A stretch of 64,000 bases of DNA from Cladosporium sp. IMV 00045 (taxonomy: Eukaryota; Ascomycota; Dothideomycetes; Cladosporiales; Cladosporiaceae), in the NCBI GenBank assembly GCA_001931905.2, contig MSJI02000904.1, positions 151,304-215,303 on the forward strand, written 5' to 3'. Below the pieces are notes generated by a model that ran no database searches, was not told where the DNA came from, and saw only the letters and a program-made list of their open reading frames with translations. Shown piece by piece: positions 54,135 to 64,000 of the stretch. Made by a program: the position numbers and the translations under genes. The number at the start of each line of letters is the position of its first letter. The stretch's first letter is position 1.

Positions 54135-55700
54135 ATGGCAATCGACAATCACATCTCTCGCGCAAACGCTGACGGCTGGAGCCTTGATATCGAAGCCGTC
54201 CCACACCCACCTGCAGCTCACTTCCGTAATCAAAGTGCACCCAGCCAGACAACAGATCATGACTTCGCACTTAGTGAAAGCCTTCCAAGCATCAACTCGC
54301 ATCGATCACAGCGGCCGTTTTGGCACTGGGCATGGACGCTACATCAGCGTAGACAAAAGCTGACGGAATACCTGAGCCTCATTTTCGCCTGGACCATTAA
54401 TCTCTCTGATGAGTCAAAGCCAGCATGGGTACCATCGATCCTTGAGTTGGTATATTCCGAGCATCCCGCGAAGAGACTCGAGAATGCAGGCCAGACACTA
54501 TTCATCTGCATCGACCGGGGCCATGGCAATCACTTTGCTATACAGGTGCCTTGCCTACGTCCAACAGCTCATAGGAGATTGAAGTGGGCCATCGAAGAGC
54601 ACAGTGAGGATGGTGGTATAACAACAAAATATAAACGGTGTAAGATTGAACCGACAGAGAGAGCTTGCGAAAGCGATGACCAGATCGTAAGACGGATTCG
54701 CCAGAAGTTAGAAGCCGTACTCGGGCCGTGGACGAAACACATTCCGTACTTCGGAGTTGTTGCAGCTGAGGTTGTTGAGGTCAGTATTCTCATTATTCAA
54801 GACCCTTTCAGAAAATTTGGCTAAATGACAGCCAAGTTTCGATTTCGTTCCCCTCATCTCCAGCGCGACCACCTGTTGATCAAGATTAGAGAGAGAACAG
54901 AAGGCACATCCATCACAGAGGAACTCTTGAGTAAATACGAACATGCGATTCAACGCTCCGACGATATGAGTGCAGATGAAAACAGTTATGGCACTTGCGC
55001 AAGACCGTTCCATGTCGAGAGGTGTTTGAAGTCGAAAGACCCTCTCCTGAAATGCACCACCGTGAAACCAGGCGCATATGGAGATGGTCATGGGACTTGC
55101 AGAGGACGTGACCATGTCGGAATATGTCCCAGGTCGAAAGATCCCCGCGTGAAATGCATGATTGGGAAGACAGTATGCGAACAGTCAGATGACCATCGCC
55201 CGGACTGCAATGGGGCATCCGACTGCTTTGAGGAGTCAAGACGGCAGGCCGAATTTCTTGGACTTCCCGGCATTGAGGCATTCAACTGTCTTCCCCAATT
55301 TCTTCGACGACCGAAAGACGTTACCGGTCTGCCATTGTCGAAGTGGTTGAAGAAAGAGAACATCATGTGCGATTTGCAGTGAGTAACATGTAGCCTCGAC
55401 ATAGCATACTCGGCTAATTTGTCCAGGCATGGTATAGAAAAAGCCGAACGCAATCCATATCTCAATGGAGACTCTTTCCGAGGAATAAAGGTCACGCTTG
55501 GCTGGGACTGGCGTCGAATGAAAGAGCATGCTCCCGGTCACTTTGCATTGGCACTGATCGCTGGTGGTCTTGTCTGGATTGCCATAATTGTCTGGTCAAC
55601 GGAGACCAGTGACAGCAATACCGCTATGGCGTTTGGCGCGGTGCTTGTTGGAGTTTTCACTTTGTTGCTATCGAACGCACATGGCCTTACCAGCAGATGA
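54135..55700 (+). CDS. Hypothetical protein with Cys repeats and C-terminal membrane segments
   Basis: About 477 residues if exons 54135-54779, 54864-55378 and 55427-55700 are joined. The second intron (48 nt, GTGAGT...GTCCAG) is convincing. The first (84 nt, GTCAGT...CTCCAG) is the only in-phase choice I found and is less sure. The N-terminal 215 residues are globular, with LFICIDRGHGNHFAIQVPCL. The middle holds two units 34 residues apart: GTCARPFHVERCLKSKDPLL and GTCRGRDHVGICPRSKDPRV, each followed by KC; the spaced cysteines could bind metal. The C-terminus has two hydrophobic helices (LALIAGGLVWIAIIVW and FGAVLVGVFTLLL). I do not recognise the family. It may belong to fungus-specific membrane proteins of unknown role. 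Confidence 0.65.
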
Positions 55701-55821
55701 GGGCTTCGGATGCCGTGATCATGAATTGTTAAAATCGTGTACAACAACACATTGATCGCTTGACCCGTCAATGAATCTAGCGCGGTAACCATCATTAGAC
55801 CAAAATCAATCCCTAAACCAT

Positions 55822-56323
55822 TCACTCCTCCGCCCTCACCACAACCTCATGCACCCCAGCCCAAGCCTCCCTAACCCTATGACTATCCACCATCTCCAAA
55901 ATCTTCGTGATTTTCTCTCCCTTCTCATCAAACGCCAAGACAAACATATACTCATTCTCATACGACGCCGACGAACCCGAAGTCCTATCCGCTGTCATGG
56001 TGCAATGCAGGAAAGCCCTTCGGTCTTCTGAAGACACGAAGTAGTCGAGGACCGTCATCTTGACAGCATCTAGTTAGTACTACGATATTGATAAGGAGTT
56101 GGAGAAAGGGCACCTTGTTGTTGACCAACAACCCCTCAACCCCCTCAAACCACTTGCGAAACTCCTCATTATTCCTTGTCGGTATCCCGAGCGATGCTGG
56201 TCGTTGGATCATAATGCATTCTGAAGCTCGTACGGCGAGGATAGGGTCGACTTTCCAAGTCTCCCACGCTGCGACGAAGGCGTCGGTCGTTTTGCGCATG
56301 TTGGTGGTCAATTTGGTGGACAT
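55822..56323 (-). CDS. NTF2/SnoaL-like small protein
   Basis: About 148 residues from exons 56323-56114 and 56058-55822 on the minus strand (55-nt intron, GTGCCC donor, perfect TACTAAC branch site, TCAAG acceptor, phase 0). The sequence has the order of elements of a SnoaL-like NTF2 cone fold: an N-terminal helix (TTDAFVAAWETWKVDPILAV), CIMIQRPASLGIPTRNNEEF, a strand with FLHCTMTADRT, NEYMFVLAFDEKGEKITKI and EMVDSHRVREAW. This group is common in Pezizomycotina. Some members are isomerases or cyclases; most have no known function. I start at the Met before TKLTTNMRKT, because upstream sequence is Pro/Leu-rich leader. It converges on the previous gene. Confidence 0.82.
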
Positions 56324-57035
56324 TTTGGGTGGGTGGAGGGTTAGGATTGGGGTTAGTGCTTTTAACTCGAGTGGGTTGATTTTGCGGATGGGTTGGGGTG
56401 AGTTGGGATAATTTGGAGCTGGAGTGGATGGAATAAAGAAAGAGATTCGGTGGTTTGTATATGGAACAACTCTCTTGCTCAATGCCGTGCAATTAATGTG
56501 TTATTCGCCGTACGAGTGCATTAAATCCGCCTTCTGCGGTTTAGCTCCGCAAGAGGGTGCTTACATGCATGCATTGGACGAACTGACACTAACCACTTCT
56601 CGTATTGGAAGAGAACATGACGTTGAACTCCATCAAAGACGACAACCACTCGGCATGATCAAGTATATAAATCACATCGGCTCAGGTATCTCACACAGCT
56701 CACGTAGCATTTATCAGAAGACGTGTTGTCATGAGAAAACGAAAAGAAAAGATATCGTGTTTCATAGTAAGATCTAATGAAAAACCAACTCAAAGAGAAG
56801 AAAGAAGCTGTAAAGTCGATCGAACCGCTCAGTGTTCCCTGCCGTGTCCCTGCCTTTTTTCCCAACCCAACCCAACCACTCCACCCATCCACCCATGGTA
56901 TGTAGCTCGAAAAATCACCGTGTTGCCCAGAAAACGCCCTATTTCAGAAATGCATCCAAAACGATCCAATTGGATGTCACGAAGAACACCAGTCATCCCC
57001 TTCCCTATACCAACCAACAAACCGAAAAATCATCT
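56324..57035. other. Intergenic, no gene seen
   Basis: About 710 bases holding the promoter of the NTF2-like gene and the 3' flank of brl1. AT-rich near 56650-56780. Nothing supported. Confidence 0.5.
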
Positions 57036-58703
57036 TCAATTATAAACCAACCTCCTCCTCGGACTCCCCTGCCCATCCCCAATCTCAAACCCCCTACTCG
57101 GCGCGGGCTCCAACATCGGACCACCATGCCAAGGCGTCCCCGGCGCAGGCCCGTACGCACTGTGCGCCTCGAGCAAACCGCTAAAACTCCTCTGCGGCGT
57201 GGGAGGAGGCGGCTGCGCCGCGCTCCAGAACTGCGCCTGCGCCTGCTGCTGGTGCTGCTGCTCCATGGCCTTGTTGCGCAGCACGCCGAAAGCGAAGTTC
57301 GACACGGCGAAGCAGCCGAAGATGAGCATGCAGGTGAAGAGCATGGCCTTGTAGGAGATGGGCTCGACGAAGGAGTTGAAGATCTCGGCGAAAGTGTGCG
57401 CGGAGACCTTGGCGCGGGCGATTTTCATGGGGTCCTGGGCCATGATTTTCGCCCAGTTGTTGCAGGGGACGTTGAGGGCGGGTGCTCTCGTTGAGGAAGC
57501 GCAGCCGTTGACGCGGAATTGCTCTGCGGCTTCGGCGATTTCGGCCATGATGTCTGCGCTGGCTTCGAAGGCTTTCTTGTCGATGTCGCCTTGGATGGCG
57601 GCGTAGAAGGAGTAGAGCATGTAGGCGCAGGCGGCGAGGAGGAAGAGGTTGAAGAAGAGCTGGGCGTAGAAGGAGAGGATGTGGGGGACGGTGGGGTGGG
57701 CGCCGATGAAGGTGAAGAGCGAGGAGATCCAGTGAGGTTCTTTCTGGGGTGGCGAGGGTGTTTGTTGTTGTTGTGCTTCGGGTGTTGATTGACGGTTGTG
57801 GTTTGCGCTGCGTTTTCGAGGGCTGATGGTGCGTGGTAGTGTGAGTTCCGAGTCGTCGTTCTCAGCCTCCGATCCAGATCCGGATATGCTGATTCGTCTT
57901 GAGAGGGCGAGTTGACGTTGTGCTTCTCTGCTTCTCTGTCGTCGCACGCGCTTCTCGCGGTTTTGAACGATATCCTTTCTCGGAATTGATCCACGACCAG
58001 GGCTTGTCCAGTTCTTGAATCTTCCAAACAAGCTCATCTCCTTCCTTCCATGAGGACTTGGTCGTCTGCTTCTCATTTCCCTTTCCTTCTCCCTCTCCTT
58101 CTCTTTTTCTCTCCCCCTCTCCCTTTCTCTCTCACCCTCCCTCTCCCCACTCTTATACGGACTCCCCCCCAAGTTCCCCATCGTAGGCACAGCAGGCGCA
58201 CTGCGACTATCCAACGCGCCCAACCTCCTCCTCTCCCTCGCCAGCCTCTCCGCCGGCGTGCCCCCAGCCTCACTATCATCCTGTCTCTCAGGGCTCTTCG
58301 GCGTCTCGCCCGCGCTTGAATCCTCCATCGTCACGTCCTGCACCGTCTTGCGCGGCGTCGCGTACAGCGAGTTGAAAACCGCAGGGTGCGGCGGTAAGGG
58401 CTTGTTGGGGGAGATAGGGCGACTGGCGCCTGGTCGGGTGGGTGAGTCGTTAATGGTGTTGTCTCCTTTAATGGTGAGATTGTCAGTCGTCAAAGTCGAA
58501 GAAGCCTTATCTCGTGTCCAAGAAGTCAATAGATCCGAGAAGGAAAACGCACTCTTTCTGCCCGCCGCGGCGCTGGGCGTTGATCCTGCCGGAAAACGCT
58601 GGGAGTTCATGCTGACGGCCGCGAAGGGACTCCTCGCGTCTAATGGTCCGGTGCCGTTTTGGTACTCGAAGTCCATGGGCGTTTCGTGGTAGCGCTTCGA
58701 CAT
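57036..58703 (-). CDS. brl1: Brl1/Brr6-type nuclear-envelope protein
   Basis: A 555-residue intronless gene. Residues about 320-475 form the Brr6/Brl1 domain, also called the disulfide-bridge nucleocytoplasmic transport domain. It comprises an amphipathic start (PHWISSLFTFIGAHPTVPHI), a first membrane helix (YAQLFFNLFLLAACAYML), a lumenal loop with the conserved cysteines (NGCASS and NVPCNNW) and a second helix (AMLFTCMLIFGCFAVSNFAF). These proteins sit in the inner nuclear membrane and help fuse the two membranes during nuclear-pore assembly. The first 300 residues are disordered, with phosphosite-like Ser-Pro motifs and a long Arg/Glu run coded by the CT-rich plus-strand tract at 58075-58160. 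The Met at 58703 is the first in frame. Confidence 0.9.
   Translation of the reverse strand: MSKRYHETPMDFEYQNGTGPLDARSPFAAVSMNSQRFPAGSTPSAAAGRKSAFSFSDLLTSWTRDKASSTLTTDNLTIKGDNTINDSPTRPGASRPISPNKPLPPHPAVFNSLYATPRKTVQDVTMEDSSAGETPKSPERQDDSEAGGTPAERLARERRRLGALDSRSAPAVPTMGNLGGSPYKSGEREGERERERGREKEKEREKEREMRSRRPSPHGRKEMSLFGRFKNWTSPGRGSIPRKDIVQNREKRVRRQRSREAQRQLALSRRISISGSGSEAENDDSELTLPRTISPRKRSANHNRQSTPEAQQQQTPSPPQKEPHWISSLFTFIGAHPTVPHILSFYAQLFFNLFLLAACAYMLYSFYAAIQGDIDKKAFEASADIMAEIAEAAEQFRVNGCASSTRAPALNVPCNNWAKIMAQDPMKIARAKVSAHTFAEIFNSFVEPISYKAMLFTCMLIFGCFAVSNFAFGVLRNKAMEQQHQQQAQAQFWSAAQPPPPTPQRSFSGLLEAHSAYGPAPGTPWHGGPMLEPAPSRGFEIGDGQGSPRRRLVYN
58075..58160. repeat. CT-rich low-complexity tract inside brl1 coding sequence
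   Basis: Plus-strand C/T run with almost no purines. On the minus strand it codes for alternating Arg, Glu and Lys (EREREREKEKE-type). Its length is likely to vary by slippage. Confidence 0.7.
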
Positions 58704-59284
58704 TGTCGAGGGGTGGGAGGGTTTGTGGGACGCCGACGAGGGCGGGTGTGGAATGTGGTCTTGCGCCCTGTTTCTTGCTTTGTTTTCGAGGCTCCTCTTT
58801 CGTGAGCAGGGATTCTACTTGTTTGGTAGAGAGAGTTGGAAATGAAGGTGGGGTAAGAATAGGTGTTGATTCATGTGCTCCGTTCGTCGAAAGTTGCAGG
58901 TAGCTGCTGTGCCGTGAATCTGCGTAAACAACGGCCCGCGCCGGCTGTGGCGGCGCAACCAGCCGGCATTCACTTCCAGAGATGTTTACTTTTCAATGAC
59001 TTCACTTTAAATAATGAGGCAGTAAATGCTTCTGTAGGTGATTGGAACATTGATCGACTCTCTCACGATGATTGAAGTGAAACTGTACAAAAAGTTCTGG
59101 TATACCCACACACCCCGATGCACAGAAAGCTCGCATGCAACGCGACCCCAATCCATTCATGTCCATTTTTCGCTACAACGCCCAATGCTTATAGAAAGAA
59201 AGGAAGGGAAAAAGGAACTTTCAAAAAAGGCGATATCTACTCTTTCCCATCTTCACCGCACCACCTTAGCAAGAGTCCTCAACA
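58704..59284. other. Intergenic, no gene seen
   Basis: About 580 bases between the 5' end of brl1 and the 3' end of the AP-2 alpha gene, both on the minus strand. Nothing else supported. Confidence 0.55.
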
Positions 59285-62199
59285 TCAAGTCGGGTACGGC
59301 TGACTGAGACGCTCCTCCATGGTCTTCATCAGAATGGGAGGGACAGCCTCGTCCGTGGCGCGGATGGTGAGACGGTACATCTGATAGATCGAGTTAGCCA
59401 CTGTAACAACAACATGCACATCATCTCAAGTCCACGACATACCTTATTCTCAGCATTCGGCTCCAACCTCAACAAACAGCCAAACTTGCCGCCACTCGTA
59501 TGCAGCACCGTGGCGCCGACGAAATTCCTCACATTCGGATCCACGCCGTCCAGAATGCCCCACTTGAACCCCTGCAAAAACCTCCTAGTGTTATCGCCCG
59601 AGACATCAAAGCCCTGGAAGATTTTCTGCGACTCGCGCGGCGCGCCGCCAATCTGCTTCCAGCGCTTGAAGAAGTCCTCGCCGGACAGCACGGCGCCTTC
59701 CATGTATTTGTGCAGCAGCACGGGGAGTTGCAGGGTGACTGCTTGCAGGGCGCCGGCGACGTAGGAGACTCGAATGGTGGGGGGTTGGGTGAAGACGGAG
59801 CGGGCTTCGAACATGATCATTTGGCTTGTCTGGGAGCCGGAGTGGACGGTGGTGTCGGGCAGGCCTTTGATGTCGACTTTCAGGCCGGTCGTGGAGGGGT
59901 TGTCGATGGTGGTTGTGAAGGATTGGATGGGCGCGGAGGATTTGTTGGAGAAGTAGAGGATGAGGCAGCCGACTTCGCCGCGGTATTCTGATCGCAGGCC
60001 GATTTGGATTTGGACGTCTTCGTAGAGGAGGCCTTCGGGTTGGAGCATTAGTCGGTTGTGCCCGGGCTCCCAGTCAGGTGATAGGTGTGAAGCTGATGCA
60101 AGATTGGGTCCGCTGCTGGAAGACATGTCGAGACCAAGCAAGTCGCCCGATTGCGATTGGGATGTACCATTGGCGGCGCCGTTCGCCGCAGGTGCCCCAC
60201 CAGAGGCATCTCCGTTGACCGCTTTAGCTTGGTTGCTGCTAAAGTCTCTCTTCAGTGATGATGCGCCTTGAGCTGATGTGTTGTCTTTCGTGGTCACCGA
60301 CCATGTTCTCTTGTCTCCAGTTGATGCTTGCTTTTTGTCAAGTCGAGCCAGCAATGCAGACGTCCTCTCCGGGAAAGGTGGCATCTCATCACAGACCGTC
60401 CGGAGGAGGTCATCAGTCGGCATGGTAGCCAAAGCCAGATACTCGCAAGCACGCTGTTGCAATTCCGAGTCAAGCGTGTGACTGTATACTCGGAAGGCTT
60501 GCAGAAGCTGTGGCTTGATCTCCGGGAAGAGGTTGACAAACTTGACAAAAGCTGACAGAATCATTGCCCTCGTACTCAGAGAACATGCGTTGAACTTATT
60601 TTGAAGAGCCATGAACTGCTCAATCGGACTTGACCCCTTCTCTTCCGCGATGAGATGCCCAAACTCACCGAGCAAGTAGCTGCCAATCTTGACAAGCGTC
60701 TCATGGCAGTGATCAGCCTTGCAGTATTGCAGGATGTTCTTCGCTGCGTAGACTTGCAGCTCCTCGTTATTGGTAACAATCTGGATGACACGCTGCCACA
60801 CTTCATCACTGACATGATCGCCAGCCATCGCAATAAGTCGCATCGAGATGTCGACATACCACTTTACATCAGTGGCGTACTTCTCAGTCAGAATGGCAAT
60901 CTTCAGGACCATCTCCTCTCGGATCGCGTAATCGGCAGTCTGGAGGAACCTCAAAAGCTCATGAACGATCTTCTGAGAGTTTGTCGAATCACACATGCTG
61001 TAGAGCAAATCAAGACCTTGTCTTCGCACGGTGATATCCCTATCCTTGAGAGAGCCAATGATGAGATCCTGGTGTTTCTTGATCGGGTCGAGGGTTTCCG
61101 CTCTGACAGCCAAATGGGTCATGGCTTCAAGACCGAGATAACGCACGTTTGTCTCTCGTGAGCTGATGAATTTGCCCAGCTTGGCCGAGATCTGAATCAT
61201 GAGGTCTCTCTCCGTGTCGAGATGGATGATAAGGTTGATGGCTTCGAAGAGAACCGCATTCTGAGCGTTATTCTGCTGAACATTCTTAGGCGTCTCCATA
61301 GCGTTGTCCAGTATGCGCTGCAGGGAATCACGCAATAGACCGCGAATGTGCTCATCCTCCGATGGTGGAAAGTACTGCAACAACCTCAGAAGCTTGACCT
61401 GCAGCCACGGACAGGGAACCTTGTAGTAGACATAATCTCCAGAATACTCCTGGTCAATGACAACCTTTCGCAACCGCTGGCAGGCCTTGATGTAGCTTCC
61501 CTTATACGCATCCGGATCTTTCTGCGCCAGAGCAGCCACAAGAGAAGTGACAGAAAGAGCGACACCCATGTCCAAGTCATCCATGATAGCGATAATCCTC
61601 TCTCTCCACTCTGCTTGTACAATGCTTGGCACCTTGCGGAAGAGACGGAGAAGAGTCAAGGCGGCCTTCTTCTTGACAAAAGGTTTTGATGTTGGCGAAA
61701 TGAGCAGCCGGTGCACATCCGCGGAGAGCGCTTCACCCATTTCCCTGCTTCCCACATTTGCGATCGCGTGGAGTGCCAGACAATTGTTCAGTTCGTTGTG
61801 ATCCGCCAAGTCCTTCCGTATGCTGTTGACCACCAAGTGTAGCAGCTCGTGTTGTTCATGAAGGAACAACGTGACGGCCAAGTATCCAATCTGCTTCTCC
61901 GAGTACTTCGTCGCCGAAATCAAATTGACGGCCTCCAAGTGTCCAAAATCGACGTTCCAGCCCAGGATGTAGATGTACAGCAGCTTGCAGACGTACTTCT
62001 TCTTGTCGTAGCCCGACAGACTGCCTCCCTTGAATTTGGAGCGGATGTTGGCGAGCTCCTTGTTGATGCGCTTTTCTTCCAGCTCGCGGGCACGCGCATT
62101 GCGCAGGTCGGCGATGAAGGAGACGAGGCCGCGCATGGTATTGTCCTTGCCGGAATTACCCATACCGCGGTTGAACATGGCGGCGGCCGCTTGCGCCAT
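59285..62199 (-). CDS. apl3: AP-2 adaptor complex alpha subunit (alpha-adaptin)
   Basis: Large subunit of the AP-2 clathrin adaptor at the plasma membrane, which binds PIP2, cargo and endocytic partners. Exon 1 is 62199-59443 and exon 2 is 59380-59285; the 62-nt intron (GTATGT...TATCAG, GCTAAC branch site) joins them in phase to 950 residues. Without the splice the C-terminus would end in unrelated sequence. The trunk (about 1-620) shows RGLVSFIADLRNARARELEE, KYVCKLLYIYILGWNVDFGH and EAVNLISATKYSEKQIGYLA, all hallmark alpha-adaptin blocks. A Ser/Asn/Ala hinge (about 640-720, with GDLLGLDMSS) leads to the ear domain (about 725-950). The length is as expected for fungal alpha-adaptins. Confidence 0.96.
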
Positions 62200-63528
62200 G
62201 ACGGGCGAGGGGGACGCTGCGGTGTTGTCTGGCCGCCCGGCGGATGGTGGGATTGGCGAGCGGTGTTGACCAGAGCTGGGTGTAGGTAGTTGTGGCTTCG
62301 GTGGCTATGCTGTGGTATGGAAACAAGGGAAGCCGGGATCAAGGGTCAAGGGTCAAGGATGGGCAGAGGAAGCCCCTAAGCTTTGGATCAGGTCGGCACT
62401 TTTGAGGAAGTCAGGCACTTGGTGGGAGGGTGCAGTGTGCCGGTTATTTGATCAGTCGTCGCGTATATTGGACTTGTAGAAAGACGTGTATATTACAAGG
62501 GGTATAGAAGGTGGCAGTGAGCCGTAACGGCGTGGGATCAAATGAGGGGGGGGTTGTTAATCAATGAGGTCGTTAAGCGTTTAAGCAACTTTACCCAAAT
62601 CATTCAGGCCATGGGGCTCACGTCGGGGCTGATGGGAGAAGAAGGCCGACATCGAAGCGGGCTAGGGTGTTGGCTTCCGTGAAGATCGACCATGATTGAT
62701 TGATGAATGACGGCACTACGAAAGACAACCGAAATGCCACAAAAACACAATGATATGGCACAATAATGTAGTTCAAGATTCGACGGCCTTGTTCAAAGCC
62801 ATGCATCAGCCTGCAATTGCCGGAACTGCCCACCGGCTCCGTCTCGGAGTTGAAACCTGCGGTAGGGACTAGCATGGCTTCACCGCATTCTCGTCTCACG
62901 GCCAAGTAAGAATTAGACCGTAGATTAGACGCAGTAGTATCTTCAACAGCGCATTAGCTCGAATGGATTAAGAAAAAACTGTAAGGATTGCAGGAAGGCG
63001 ACTACTGTCAGGACTGGGAGACCTGAAGATCTGTGAATCAATAGAAGATGTGACCATGCCTTTACCTGCCTGGCAGATGTGAAACGCCATCAACTGTTCA
63101 GCCTGTCAAGGATCAGTAGGCAGAACTCCCTGTGCGCGACTTGTCCAATATGCCTTTCACATCTGATATTCGATATCTGTCTCTGAATATTCAGACGTAT
63201 AAGCTAAGAATACTTTCAATATCTCAGGGGAATGCCGTGTCACAAAACAAAGCGAAAGCCGTTGACGAAGCCAACCGACCTGACGTTTTTGTTGGAGGGG
63301 CAAGGGCCAAAAAGATTGGGCCCCGCAGAGGGATGGGCTGGCTGGCGGGCATGAATCGTTGGTGGGAGAGAGCAGATCCGGGCACTTCAGCTTGTAATAA
63401 CAGACAGGGAGCAACATTTCAATCTCACCAACTACAACACTTCTTACTCTCTTCAACTCTCGCAATACACACACCCTCCATCACTTTGTACATCTTCTCC
63501 CACCAACCCACTCACACATCCTCACATC
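62200..63528. other. Divergent intergenic region
   Basis: About 1.3 kb holding the promoters of the AP-2 alpha gene and of profilin. The last 100 bases before the profilin ATG are C/A/T-rich (caccaacccactcacacatcc), typical of strongly expressed fungal genes. No coding region supported. Confidence 0.55.
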
Positions 63529-64000
63529 ATGTCTTGGCAAGGTACGTCGCTCTCATCATCCATCCATCCAGTCATCATCCGCCTGATCTTCGAGTCTGGA
63601 TATACACCGCAAGCAATCATGAAGTATACCTACACATAACAAATAGCTAACCATGACTCTCAACAGCATACGTTGACCAGAGGTACATCCCCTCCCTCCA
63701 CCCACCCAGCGCAGCCTCACCAACAACTCCCACCACCTCCAAACCTCAACCCCAACCTCAACATCGCTAACACCCCATCCCCCTCTCCAGCCTCGTCGGC
63801 ACAGGCAACGTAGACAAAGCCGCCATCTTCAACGACGCCGGCAACAGCGTGTGGGCCTCGACGGCCGGCTTCACCGTCTCGCCCGCCGAGATGCAGGAGG
63901 TCGTCAGCGCCTACAAGGACCCGGGCACCGACGGCGTCAAGCAGGTCCAGAGCACCGGCCTGCACATCGCCGGCGAGCGCTTCGTCGTCATCAAGGCGGA
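63529..64000 (+). CDS. pfy1: Profilin, 3' partial
   Basis: An actin-monomer, proline-rich-ligand and phosphoinositide-binding protein of the cytosol. Three exons are visible: 63529-63541 (13 nt), 63667-63682 (16 nt) and 63791 to beyond the window. They join to MSWQAYVDQSLVGTGNVDKA, the canonical profilin N-terminus, whose Trp and Tyr help bind poly-proline. FNDAGNSVWASTAGF and then GLHIAGERFVVIKAD follow, also family blocks. About 84 residues of an expected 130 or so are inside the window. The introns (125 and 108 nt) are longer than most others here, and the very small first two exons are easy to miss. The window end cuts the gene within the beta sheet. Confidence 0.95.

Noticed and set aside
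57036..58319. Plus-strand open frames opposite brl1
   Set aside because: Created by the Arg/Glu/Ser-rich codons of brl1; Gly/Glu or Pro/Leu low-complexity translations.

Overview
The window is a piece of a filamentous ascomycete (Pezizomycotina) nuclear genome. The signs are genes broken by short introns (mostly 46-66 nt, GTRNGT donors, CTRAC branch sites, YAG acceptors), CT-rich promoters, Zn2Cys6 regulators, a HET-domain gene, a DUF8035-type protein and secreted fungal surface proteins. Gene style and the protein set fit Dothideomycetes best, but that placement is inference. No tRNA, rRNA, CRISPR array or complete transposon was seen.

Left part (1-21.5 kb): mainly conserved cell-biology genes. 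In order: an EF-hand MscS-type channel (5' end cut by the window), translation factor eIF3c, a mitochondrial-looking coiled-coil protein, a Zn2Cys6 regulator, the ESCRT-III protein Did2/Vps46, a vacuolar-type Ca2+/H+ exchanger with a very large hydrophilic loop, an ankyrin-repeat protein and an amino-acid permease on the minus strand.

Middle part (21.5-47.5 kb): an accessory stretch with longer intergenic spaces and many lineage-specific or damaged genes. It holds a Rei1-like zinc-finger paralogue and a complete type III polyketide synthase (Cys-His-Asn triad present). A second Zn2Cys6 regulator and a truncated, frameshifted 2-oxoglutarate/Fe(II) oxygenase follow on the same strand, so this may be a small secondary-metabolite locus that is decaying. 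Next come a 1300-residue DUF8035 protein with an internal duplication, a repeat-bearing protein with a WHPDK J-like motif, and an in-frame chimera of an NRPS adenylation fragment with the tail of a PLP-dependent decarboxylase. Then come a GPI-type surface protein, a membrane protein, a small membrane-anchored LRAT/NlpC-like protein and a 712-residue HET protein. An AT-rich patch near 40.5 kb and degenerate repeats near 16.2-16.9 kb look like eroded repetitive DNA.

Right part (47.5-64 kb): an HSL-type alpha/beta hydrolase with a triplicated RHPIQR motif, a Ser/Gly-rich secreted protein and a thaumatin/BYS1-like secreted protein whose signal peptide is one base out of frame. These are followed by a Cys-repeat membrane protein, an NTF2/SnoaL-like protein, the nuclear-envelope protein Brl1/Brr6, the AP-2 alpha adaptin and the start of profilin (with a 16-nt micro-exon), which runs off the end.

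Exon borders were placed by eye from reading-frame continuity plus splice consensus and have no transcript support. Family names rest on recognised motifs, not on a database search.
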